A DNA stretch of 64,000 nt from Terriglobales bacterium (lineage in GTDB: Bacteria; Acidobacteriota; Terriglobia; Terriglobales; Acidobacteriaceae): contig DATMPC010000060.1 of assembly GCA_035567895.1 (NCBI GenBank), positions 1 to 64,000 of the forward strand, in the 5' to 3' direction. Numbering within the stretch: position 1 is the stretch's first letter; every line of letters begins with the position of its first letter. Shown piece after piece: positions 36,528-45,400 of the stretch. Made by a program: the position numbers and the translations under genes. The notes beneath the pieces are model-generated. The model ran no database searches. It saw nothing but the letters and a program-made list of their open reading frames with translations, and was not told where the DNA came from.

Positions 36528-37058
36528 TTAGAAATCTATACCCAGAATATAAATTGGAACCTGGATCGCACTCTTGAAATGAGGGAGATATCGCCTCACT
36601 TTTTCGAATGTTAGCGAACCTTCCCAATTCTGACTGTAGGACTCCCTCATTACCTTCTGGAAGTTCGCCGTAGTCACGATGTACACGCCGACATCGATCT
36701 TGTCCAGAGCCGAATACGAGGCTACTTGGAATTTAAGGACATCGATGCCCAAGAAGGAGGCGTGGCCAAAGCCTACTTCGATTCCAATACGCTCTTTCAG
36801 AAAATCCATCTTCGCGCCAGGATCTTTCGGGTCATCGAAGACGGGCGGCTGGCTCGTCCAGCCGCGGCTCACAAAAATTTCATTGAGAGCTGTGTTGAAG
36901 GCGGGTCTAGAAAGTGAGGCAATATCGATTGATGGATGCAGGAGAGAACCCTCTATCTCTTCCTTTAGACTCAGCTTGCTATTGAGCACTTGCTCGGCAA
37001 AGCGATAGGAGAATTTCTGAAGACGGAGGGCAGCAGATGGTTTAGGTGCTTGTGCCAC
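36528..37058 (-). CDS. BglII-family restriction endonuclease-like protein
   Basis: 176 residues from GTG 37058, with AAAAGGAG ten bases upstream. The segment KMDFLKERIGIEVGFGHASF resembles the BglII/BstYI core, with Asp85 and Glu94 as likely metal ligands. BglII has Glu-Val-Gln at the corresponding place; here it is Glu-Val-Gly, so catalysis may differ. The C-terminus VPIYILGIDF fits the family end. Convergent to the kinase-helicase operon, 28 bp from its last stop. No DNA methyltransferase is in the window. Confidence 0.75.
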   Translation of the reverse strand: MAQAPKPSAALRLQKFSYRFAEQVLNSKLSLKEEIEGSLLHPSIDIASLSRPAFNTALNEIFVSRGWTSQPPVFDDPKDPGAKMDFLKERIGIEVGFGHASFLGIDVLKFQVASYSALDKIDVGVYIVTTANFQKVMRESYSQNWEGSLTFEKVRRYLPHFKSAIQVPIYILGIDF

Positions 37059-37168
37059 CAGGCATAATCTCCTTTTTGCCGATTTGGCTCAAGGGAAATG
37101 TTTCCCTGTTTCACAACGAACAATCCTCCTTCTCAGCTGCCCTTGATACGAGAGTCCCGTAGCCCAAA

Positions 37169-37623
37169 ATGAAACATGTAATCTTAACGACAGATGGAGC
37201 GTGCATCGGCAACCCAGGGCCCGGTGGGTGGTCTGCATCTTGCGATATGAAGACCGTGTGCGGGAGCTAAGCGGCGCGGAAACAAAGACCACAAGTAACA
37301 GAATGGAATTGCGAGCAGTGATCGAAGGTCTAAGAGCGCTCAAGGAGTCCTGCGAAGTCACTGTTCGGACCGATTCGCAGTATTTGCGGAATGGAATCGA
37401 GAAATGGATTCATAAATGGAAATCCGAGAATTGGCTGCGGAAGGTAAAGGGCCAGGGCAAACAACCGGTTAAGAATCAAGATCTCTGGGAGGAGCTAGAT
37501 AGGCTGCAAGAGCGACACGAAGTCCACTGGACTTGGGTAAAAGGGCATGGCGATGACATCGACAACAATCGTTGTGATCGGTCAGCAAATCAAGCGGCGC
37601 GAAGCCAGTGTAAAACCCTCTAG
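37169..37623 (+). pseudogene. rnhA: Ribonuclease HI, single-base frameshift
   Basis: RNase HI cleaves RNA in RNA:DNA hybrids. The frame from ATG 37169 reads [20 protein letters not shown] and breaks near 37237; the next frame continues [19 protein letters not shown] to the stop at 37623. The two halves join if one base is added between GCA and TTG. All catalytic residues survive: Asp9, Glu in NRMELRAV, Asp in RTDSQY, and His/Asp in KGHGDDIDNNRCD. A sequence error is as likely as a true mutation. Confidence 0.8.
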
Positions 37624-37751
37624 GTTTCTGTGAGATGTACGGCAAAGACAACAACAGATCAGAGAGGCCCGGCGCCCCGAGGTTTTTCGGAGTACAATTT
37701 CGGGATTGTTGCTGCTGCTTGGAGTCTTCCAGCAACAGTAGGGGCTTCCAG

Positions 37752-37955
37752 ATGCGCTTCCTCGGTGCTGTTGCCGTTTGTGCCTTCCTTATTTCCGCTT
37801 GCGTTGCTGAAGATGCACAACTGCGCGCGCGGGCCTTTGAACTGGTGGAGCGCGCTCAGGAAGTGAGCGCTCCGAAGCAGTCAACCTCGGGGGGACAGAC
37901 GGGACGTTTCCTGTCAGCGAAATATCTTCGAGCGGTGATACTCCAAGGAACTTGA
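37752..37955 (+). pseudogene. Truncated secreted-protein (TonB-like) remnant
   Basis: ATG 37752 opens a signal peptide MRFLGAVAVCAFLISACVAE with a lipoprotein-like Cys, then AQLRARAFELVERAQEVSAPK, typical of the start of acidobacterial secreted/TonB-like proteins (recollection). After ~40 codons the similarity ends in low-information sequence and a stop. The body of the gene appears deleted; the convergent HNH gene begins just beyond. Confidence 0.45.
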
Positions 37956-38675
37956 ATGTGGATGAAACCGCTCCGGCAGCGATATCGGTTTACCCTCCAA
38001 TTTAGTGAAAGCCGCACGAAAGACTTCGCAGTCTGCTTTGGAGGTCGCGCTCCGGGAAATTCGCAGACGCAGCTTGTTATCGATACACATCAACCCACGA
38101 TCGAAGGCCCGATCATGGAGTGTGCAGAGGGAAAGTCCATTCCGTGGGTCTGCCCGCAGTTCGATGCTTGCAGTCCGCGGGATGATGTGACTTGCTGAGA
38201 GCACCGCCGGTATGTCGATTCGGCAGAAGGCACAAGAGTATCTGTAGGCTGCCAGCACGCTCCTGCGAAAGAAGCTCTGTACAAGGCGCATCGGCCGGGT
38301 CGCAGTAGCCTCGGTTGGTCCAGTCGGCATCGCAAACTCAACTTCCGCAGGAACAGCACTTGGAAGTTCCAACCGCCCATACGCCTCTTCGCTCTGCTGA
38401 GCTAAGAGATTCGGATTTGCGTTGAACTCCTCCCAGACTGCCCGGTCCAAGCGGCTGGCATTCGCCAGACCTTTGACGTTTCTCGATTGGTGAGCGGGAT
38501 CGAAACTGGCGAAATTGCTGAGCTTCATAGCCACGGCGCTGGGAGTGCGATTTAGCGCTTCGGCTAGCTGAATTATTTCCGGATTGTTGCGATGGAATTT
38601 GCCGAACGGAGTGCGGCAGTAAAAGTTGAAACAGACTAGAAGCTCATCGCGTGTCCAATCTCTGTTATCAGCCAC
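37914..38675 (-). CDS. HNH endonuclease
   Basis: 253 residues. The N-terminal part has a helix-turn-helix-like region with WTRDELLVCFNFYCRTPFG and ALNRTPSAVAMKLSNF. The C-terminal HNH domain shows CAFC at ~ residue 150, ASHIIPR, the DPRNGLSLCTLHDRAFD core with His-Asn-His, and a final Arg-rich tail. It may nick or cleave DNA. It follows the small zinc-ribbon gene on the same strand by 6 bp. Confidence 0.9.
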   Translation of the reverse strand: MADNRDWTRDELLVCFNFYCRTPFGKFHRNNPEIIQLAEALNRTPSAVAMKLSNFASFDPAHQSRNVKGLANASRLDRAVWEEFNANPNLLAQQSEEAYGRLELPSAVPAEVEFAMPTGPTEATATRPMRLVQSFFRRSVLAAYRYSCAFCRIDIPAVLSASHIIPRTASIELRADPRNGLSLCTLHDRAFDRGLMCIDNKLRLRISRSATSKADCEVFRAAFTKLEGKPISLPERFHPHSSSLEYHRSKIFR

Positions 38676-38681
38676 TGTGAC

Positions 38682-38876
38682 TTAGGCGAGCACTCTATCA
38701 GGATCAAGTTCAGCTTCACAGTGAGGACATGTGAAGATCAGGTCGCAGTTTCCGGGACTCTCATCCTCTTGGTAGCTGCCGGTCTGAGAATCGAATCGTT
38801 TGGTGCCCCACATCTTATAGTCAATCCGGTCAAGTTCCTTCTGACATTCCGGGCATGAAAGCAGTTTGTGCGGCAT
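38682..38876 (-). CDS. Small zinc-ribbon hypothetical protein
   Basis: 64 residues. Two CxxC pairs, SCPECQKEL and TCPHCEAEL, frame an acidic middle (DSQTGSYQEDESPGNCD). It probably binds one zinc. It is the upstream partner of the HNH gene, 6 bp away. Confidence 0.65.
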   Translation of the reverse strand: MPHKLLSCPECQKELDRIDYKMWGTKRFDSQTGSYQEDESPGNCDLIFTCPHCEAELDPDRVLA

Positions 38877-38962
38877 CGAGATTCCCTCGTTTGTGTTCGC
38901 GCCAGCTTAGACCAAAACCGGAACTCGGACGAGTAGTTTTTCCTCTCGGCTCTGGACGACTA

Positions 38963-39526
38963 TCACTTGAAATCTACAGATATGTGCATGCGTCCCGATG
39001 AGTCGGTCCACATGATGAGTGCATTCGACTGAATGTTATATCTGTAAAGAAAGAGCTCTCCGTTTGTTTTCATCCATGTGAATCTCTCGATGGCTTCGCC
39101 GCGATCGAATTTCGTTTGGTAAACGGTAATCACGAAAGTGTTTCCCGGCGTCGCTTGAACTGTGATGTTCCTTAAGTTTGACTCGCCGGCATTGCCGAGG
39201 TTGGTATGAACAACTTGAAGAAAGCGCATAAGTTCTTCTCTCGTGGTTCCGCTGTGCCGGAAGCCCTCATCTGCGTCGTCGACAATTGGCCCGTACTCCG
39301 TTCCATTGAGCTGTTTGTGAAAGCGCTGGACCGCAGCGTTCGACAGCTTACGTCCGGCCCGGATCGCTGTGCCGCACTGCCACATTAGAAATGCGAGCAC
39401 TACGGCAGTGGTGGCAATACTCCACTTCCAGACAACACCTTTGCGCCGTTCAGGAGCGGCAAGCGGAGGGCCGGCGGGTGAGCCTGTGGCAGAGTCGAAC
39501 GGAAGCGAAGGATTATCAGGCGTCAT
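38963..39526 (-). CDS. Single-span membrane hypothetical protein
   Basis: 187 residues. A short Pro-rich cytoplasmic N-terminus, one membrane segment SIATTAVVLAFLMWQCGTAI at ~35-54, then an external domain with strands such as ITVQATPGNTFVITVYQTKF. The fold may be like DUF4019-type periplasmic proteins, but I cannot assign it. Confidence 0.65.
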   Translation of the reverse strand: MTPDNPSLPFDSATGSPAGPPLAAPERRKGVVWKWSIATTAVVLAFLMWQCGTAIRAGRKLSNAAVQRFHKQLNGTEYGPIVDDADEGFRHSGTTREELMRFLQVVHTNLGNAGESNLRNITVQATPGNTFVITVYQTKFDRGEAIERFTWMKTNGELFLYRYNIQSNALIMWTDSSGRMHISVDFK

Positions 39527-39782
39527 TGCGAAAAATGGAACGCTTGTTCCTGGTTGCGCAGAATAGCAAAATTCTCAGCGGGTCTGGTACGCCGAAAAAA
39601 CGGCAGACGGAACGTTTCCTCTCTACTCTGCCGAAGGCTTGCGCCAGCATCGCGTAGCGCTCAACGAAAAAAATGCCTTTGTCTTTGCGCTCCGCGCTTC
39701 GCTACACTCTGGCCTGCGGCAGCAAGGAATGATTCCCTTACCCAGGCTCCGGGAAACTCGGGGCCAGTCGGGCTATCAAAAG

Positions 39783-40490
39783 CTAGTCAGCTCCTTCCGC
39801 CATGACAGAATCAAAGCCTTCGCTCGCCATAGTCTCTTCACGCTTCTTGCATCCATTTTCCTGAAAGGCTCGATAGACGGTGCTCTTGCCGACTCCCAGC
39901 ATTTTTGCGGCGCGCAGTTTGTCGCCGTTTGCGAGATTCACGGTCGCAATGATTGCTCGCCGCTTGATCTCCTCCAGAGTCAGAAAGCCGGTGGTCTTTA
40001 GCTCCTCCTTGATCGCCGAGGACGAGAACAAAGAAGTTGCCTTGTGTTTCGCCAGCTCTTGCTTCATTGAGTCCCAGCAGTCCGTTTCTGGATAACCCAC
40101 CCCTCCCTCGTCTGCATAGTTTTCAAGTATGAAGCGAAACAGGCGGTCGAGTTCGACTGGATGGCAGGGCTTCCTGATTACGTAGCGTGCGCCTAGCCGG
40201 AGCGCGAGCCGGTCCTGCCCGTTCTGGTCAGGTTCGGTGATGATGATTAGAGGCGCATTGGGAATTTGTTCCTGCACCTCGGCGATGATCCTGAACGTGT
40301 CGCAACACTCACGCACTTCGAGGATGACGATGACTATGCCTCGCTGGTTTTCGAAGAACTTAACCTCCCAAAGGCAGGACGCGTGGACGACTTGCAGTTC
40401 GGCAAGGCTGGCAATCTTGCCGACTAATCTGCACATCGGATCGCTGAGGCTAAGCGTTAGCAGGCGAGGTGGATACGTGTGGAATCGCAT
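39783..40490 (-). CDS. Response regulator with Fis-type HTH, atypical receiver
   Basis: 235 residues. The receiver-like part (~1-130) shows VIVILEVRECCD where a phospho-Asp is expected, so the position is Glu; VIRKPCHPVELDRL keeps the Lys-Pro. No AAA+ domain follows. Instead a Fis-type HTH is at ~175-210: LEEIKRRAIIATVNLANGDKLRAAKMLGVGKSTVYRAF. It may bind DNA constitutively. Target genes are unknown. Confidence 0.8.
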   Translation of the reverse strand: MRFHTYPPRLLTLSLSDPMCRLVGKIASLAELQVVHASCLWEVKFFENQRGIVIVILEVRECCDTFRIIAEVQEQIPNAPLIIITEPDQNGQDRLALRLGARYVIRKPCHPVELDRLFRFILENYADEGGVGYPETDCWDSMKQELAKHKATSLFSSSAIKEELKTTGFLTLEEIKRRAIIATVNLANGDKLRAAKMLGVGKSTVYRAFQENGCKKREETMASEGFDSVMAEGAD

Positions 40491-40633
40491 GAGTACCTCC
40501 GGAGAACTGGCTAGCTAGTAGCTCCGTTGCTGTTTGAATGCAAGCGGGAGGGAACCTTGCGCGGTTACCGGGACGAGCAGGACAGCCGTGGCACGCGGCT
40601 GTCCTTGGTGTTCTGCATGTCTTCTTCCTGAAA

Positions 40634-41023
40634 TCAGGGTTGGTCCGCTCCCGTAGGCGCGAACTGACGAGCAAGCATTTCCATAACCTTCTTATCGGCC
40701 TCCTGGAGTTCTGCCATGGTTGGGGCATTCTGCGGGTCGTCTAGCAGGTGGGTTAGCGCCGAGAGCGCGCGGAACGCATGTCGGTCGCCTTTCACGGCGT
40801 TGTCCACGAGACGCTGGATGGTCGCTTCCAGTTTGGTGATCGTGATCTTCTTGTTCGTCTTCTCGTCAACCAGCTCCACGGTTTGCCTCAGCGTGTTTGC
40901 GACAACTGTCGCCAGGTTGAGTGTGGTCACCTTTTTGGGGCGTCCTTTGGGATTTCCTGATTGTCCCTTCTTGAACTGCGTGTGTTTCGGTGGTTTGCGG
41001 TATCCGACTTCGTAGTTGGCCAT
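40634..41023 (-). CDS. DUF5681 domain protein
   Basis: 129 residues. The N-terminal NYEVGYRKPPKHTQFKKGQSGNPKGRPK is the DUF5681 signature, a basic segment frequently found in phage-derived or mobile-element proteins. The remainder is helical. Function unknown. Confidence 0.85.
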   Translation of the reverse strand: MANYEVGYRKPPKHTQFKKGQSGNPKGRPKKVTTLNLATVVANTLRQTVELVDEKTNKKITITKLEATIQRLVDNAVKGDRHAFRALSALTHLLDDPQNAPTMAELQEADKKVMEMLARQFAPTGADQP

Positions 41024-41714
41024 TGCGGCGTTCGCTCCTGTGGCTTATCTTTTTGGAAAATTCACCCAGCGGCTACCCTCACCCCAGCAGCCGCAGAGTC
41101 GGCGTCCGCCGGGGACCCCGACCGCCGCCGGTACTGACCTTCACTACCTGATTTCGTGATACCACGGGTTCAAAACGGAATCAAACTTCATCCGTTGCTC
41201 GACTAACATCGGGTTTCAAAATGGAATCAGTGAGTTGCGAAAAGTTAGAACGACGGTAAAAAATCCGTCGTTCTAGAGAAAATGACGACTGGTTGCGAAA
41301 TGGATTTCCGCTAATTCCCGCATTCGGAAGGAGTAAAACCTTCCAGAAAGCCGCGAGAATGAAAGATTTGCGAAGTCGGGAATGCAGGTTTTGAAAAAAA
41401 TTCACCCAGCGGCTACTGCCGCCGGTACTGACCTTTGGCGCGAGGCTGGCGAAGACCAGACAGAGCAAAAGGAAACGGCAACACCAAGAGCGAACACGAA
41501 GGTCACGAAGGAAAACGGAGGAGGTCACGGGAAAGCAAGGGAACAGGGGACAGGGAAGAATCGGGTGATCGGGTCAAAGGCCAACCCGAGATCCTTCGAC
41601 TTCGCTCGGGAGGTGAAGTGAACGGCAAACCCTAAAGAGCGAACACCCATTCGACTGCCCCTTCGATAGCCTCACGCTCTCGCTTTAGCGCCCTAACTGT
41701 GCCATCATTCCCAC
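41024..41714. other. Gene-poor interval with repeat cassettes and one hairpin
   Basis: 41061-41145 and 41399-41436 carry two cassette copies. 41247-41274 is a perfect AGAACGACGG/CCGTCGTTCT hairpin with an A/T loop. 41600-41665 has dispersed repeat text including the reverse of a word at 30006. I see no gene. Confidence 0.65.
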
Positions 41715-41882
41715 ATGGCTGACGACCAACCCAACAAGCCTGAAGGCAAGTTCTCAGAGGTCGCTCGCAAGAGCAGGGAAAAGCGCGCGGCGATGAAACA
41801 ACAAGAGCCCGTGCGCAAAGATGAGTTTGACCAAGCCAAGTTGGACCAGGCCCGGCCGATCGATCCCGATGAGCGAGGCTGA
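41715..41882 (+). CDS. Small hypothetical protein, charged
   Basis: 55 residues starting MADDQPNKPEGKFSEVARKSR, mostly charged and probably unfolded. No ribosome binding site is evident. It overlaps the next gene by 14 bp in another frame. Confidence 0.45.
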   Translation: MADDQPNKPEGKFSEVARKSREKRAAMKQQEPVRKDEFDQAKLDQARPIDPDERG

Positions 41883-42024
41883 ACCCACAGTTCTTACGCG
41901 AAGCACGCACACGCACCTCTGTGAGGATTGCGGCGGTTCCTTCATGTGCGATGGCAAAGAATCGGTTGAGAACTGCCGGCTGCTCCGCCTTTGTCGTCGC
42001 TGTGCAGAGATGCGCTCTGCCTAA
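41869..42024 (+). CDS. 51-residue zinc-finger-like hypothetical protein
   Basis: Starts MSEAEPTVL at ATG 41869. Cys pairs: LCEDCGG, FMCDG, NCRLL and LCRRCAE. This suggests a small zinc-binding knuckle. It is convergent to the cold-shock gene, 8 bp from its stop. Confidence 0.5.
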   Translation: MSEAEPTVLTRSTHTHLCEDCGGSFMCDGKESVENCRLLRLCRRCAEMRSA

Positions 42025-42032
42025 TTCTTCCT

Positions 42033-42236
42033 TCAGGCCTTGCGGACGTTGCCTGCCTGCGGTCCCTTCTGGCCCTGCTGCGGATCGTACTCGACCTTCT
42101 GGCCTTCACTCAGCGACTTGAAGCCGTCTCCCTGGATTGCGCTGTGATGAACAAACAGATCCTTTCCGCCATCGTCGGGCGTGATGAATCCGAATCCCTT
42201 TGCATCGTTGAACCACTTGACTGTACCTCGCGCCAT
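42033..42236 (-). CDS. Cold-shock protein CspA family
   Basis: 67 residues from ATG 42236 ([22 protein letters not shown]); an in-frame upstream start is less likely. RNP-1 KGFGFI and RNP-2 LFVHHSAI are intact, so it binds single-stranded nucleic acid as an RNA chaperone. The leader is long (~160 nt to the rne stop) and contains a CCTGGGC/GCCCAGG stem and two TACTACAC words, consistent with 5'-leader control. Confidence 0.95.
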   Translation of the reverse strand: MARGTVKWFNDAKGFGFITPDDGGKDLFVHHSAIQGDGFKSLSEGQKVEYDPQQGQKGPQAGNVRKA

Positions 42237-42403
42237 AGCTGCCCTTTCCAAACGACAGTAGTGTAGTACATGAGTGTAGTAGGACAGTGAACCGCGCGTA
42301 AAGCCGTTTCACAATCGTTCCCTGGGCGGAGTGATACAACCAAGCCCAGGGGCCTGAGGTCCTTAAATGGGCTTACACAAGTCCTTATAGGATCTTACTG
42401 TCC
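42237..42403 (-). promoter_or_regulatory. Leader region of the cold-shock gene
   Basis: Contains an inverted repeat CCTGGGC (42321-42327) / GCCCAGG (42344-42350) and direct TACTACAC repeats near 42260-42280. No clear -10/-35 pair. It could be a structured leader or a terminator for rne. Confidence 0.4.
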
Positions 42404-45400
42404 TCAATTGATGTCGAACTGCTCCTGGTGCAGCACAGGATCGCTCTTCACGATGATCGTCTTGCCGGCCAGCTCTTCCATCTCCTGCAGCCAGCGGGCG
42501 TTGTTTGCTTTTAGCGCTTTCACCACTTCGGGATTCACGCGCAGCATTACGTCATGCCGCTCCATCTGCCGGGCCATTTTCCGCATCTCGACGTAGATCT
42601 CGTTGCAGACGGTCTGGACGCTTTTGATCATGCCGGTGCCGGTGCAGTATGTGCATGAGGTTGAGAGCGTGCGCTCCAGCGATTGCTTGACGCGCTTGCG
42701 GGTAATGGCCACCAGTCCGAAATCGTTGAATTGCAGGACCTTCGATGGCGCGCGATCGTTCTTAAGCGCTTCCTCCAGTGCCTGCATGACTTTCTGCCGG
42801 TTCTTGCGCTCGTCCATATCGATAAAGTCGATGACGATAATGCCGCCAAGGTCGCGCAGACGTATCTGGCGCACGATCTCCTTGATGGCATCGATGTTCG
42901 TTTTCACTATCGTGTCTTCGAGTCGCATCGTCTTGCCGACGTACTTGCCGGTGTTAATGTCGATCGCCACGAGCGCTTCGGTTTGATTGATGACGATGTA
43001 GCCGCCACTCTTCAGCCAGACCTTTGACTTGAGCGCGTTGTTGATCTCTTCCTGAATGCCGAATTGCTCGAACAGCGGCGTGTCCTTGGTGTAGAGCTTG
43101 GCGCGGCGCACCATCGCTGGCTGGAAGCGGCCAAGGAAGCGCACGATACGCTCGTACTCCTGCTCGCTATCCGCCCAGATGTTGGTGAAGTTGGCGGTGA
43201 CCTGGTCGCGCAGGATGCGCTCGACCAGATTGAGATCGTGATAGATCAGTGCAGGTGCCTTGCCGCTCTCCGCTCGCGACTTAATGTCGTTCCATAGATT
43301 GATCAGAAAACGCAGGTCGGAGCGGAGGTCTTCTTCGCTGGCTCCGGCCGCGGCCGTGCGAACGATGAAGCCACCGTGCGCGTTTCCTTTTTCGCTGATG
43401 AGGACGCGCTTCAGTCTCTGGCGCTCCTCGTCCGATCCGATCTTGCGCGACACGCCGACGTGGTTCACCGTGGGCATGTACACGAGGAAGCGTCCGGGGA
43501 GCGCGATATGGCTGGTGATGCGTGCGCCCTTTTTCGCCATGGGCTCTTTTGCGATTTGAACCAGAATTTCCTGGCCTTCTTTCAGCAGGTCGCTGATGGT
43601 GGGCTGGGATTCTCGCTGGATGTTGCGGCGTCCGCGCATGGGGCGTCCACGGCGTCCTCCGCGGCGGAAACGATCCTGCTGACTTCGTTCGGGCCGTTCC
43701 ACTCGCTGCTGGAACGCTGCTGTATTGGCGGGCGCTCTCAGCTCCGCGCGGCCTTCTTCTTTCAAGCCTTCAGTCTCTTGGTCTTCGTCTTGTTCTTCAG
43801 CGCCAATCTCATCGGCGTGCTGGTAGTTCGCGTCTTCCAGATCGGCTGCTTCCATCTGCTCAGAGTGATCGTGAGATTCCTCTTCGGGGATGAAGCCTTC
43901 GCCTCCTTCTCCGGCAGCGCGCTCTTCGCCCTCTGACTGGTCGCCTTGCTGCAGTCCGAGGCGCTGGTTGGCGTGTGCTTCGCGCACTGCCTCGACTAGT
44001 TGCTCGGCGTTCTCAGCGTCTAGCGTCTCCTCTTCGAGTTCCTCGTAGATGTCTTCGTCGGGGTGCTCGCCAAACGGTGTTAGCTCGCTCTCCTCCTCGT
44101 CGATGACTTCTTCTTCGAGTACGCCTGCGCCGAATTCGTGGGGAACCGAGGCATTCTCCTGCTCCTGCTCCGCTGACTCCGGTTCGTTGACAGACTTCGC
44201 GCGCTCCGAACGGCTGTCTTCATGCGTTCCGCGCTCGAATGGAGGCGCCTCGTGCGGCCGTCGCTCGACGTCGAATACGTGCTCTACCCGCTCTTCAACT
44301 CCGCTCTGTTCGGCAGAGGAGTGCGAAACGTTCGCCGCGCCGGAATTGTCTCTATGCGCGGCTTCCATATCGTTCACGTTGGGGGGCACGACGGTCCCAG
44401 AGTGGATTTCATGCGACGACTGCGACGCGCTCACCGGTGCTTCTTCTTTGCCGCGATACTTCGCGAGCGATTCACCGGGCAGAGCCAATACCGGAGGACC
44501 GGAAGGTGTGGGTTCCGGCGCAGTGGCGTCACGCTCGGGTCGGCGGCTCGGACGTTCCCAGCGGGATTGGCCTCTACCAAACGAACGTTCCCGGATTGGA
44601 TATGGCTCGCGAATAGCCGGCTCTGTCTCAGCCTCTTCAGGACCGCGACTGCGATATTTGGAAATGGACTCGCCGGGAAGCACCTGCATCGGTCCTGTGC
44701 TTTCCGGACGTGGAGCGAAGGTTCGCTCTACAGGAGCTGTGCTCACAAGGGTAGATTCTCGGCCCTCAGGCTCTTGTCGACTTGGAGGCGCAGAGGGAGG
44801 TTGCTCGGCGGACTCCGTTTTTTCCGCCTGGCGGTACTTGGACAGCGACTCTCCGGGTAGAAGAATCGGCTCGTCGTCGGCACTCTCGGATGCCCGCGGA
44901 GCCTCTTCACCGGACGGCACTGGCTGGGCAGAGGTTTGCGGCCCACTTTGGTCTTGAAATCCGCCACGACCGCGACGGCGACCGCGACGTCCCCGCCAGC
45001 GGCGGGGACCACGATCGAATTGCGAGGTATCCGTTTGCGCCTGATCAGCGCCGTCAGAATGTGAGTCTGCCGGCTCGGCCGCATCTTCTTCAATCAACTG
45101 CGCCGGTTGCGCTTGTGGACGCGGCAACTCCGGTTGCGCGTCAGAATGCGCGCGATTTACTACTTGCTCAAAGTCTTCCTGATCTTCCTGTTCTTCGAGG
45201 AAGTCGGTGACGTAAAGAAAGGCGTCGCGCTCGAGCCCGATGTCGACGAATGCAGACTGCATTCCCGGCAGGACCCGCGTGACGCGGCCTTTATAGATGG
45301 AGCCAGCGAGCGTGTACTCATTCTCACGCTCAAAATAGATTTCGGTAAGTTGTTCGTCTTCTACCACCGCAACCTTGGTTTCGTGCGGGGTAGTCGAAAT

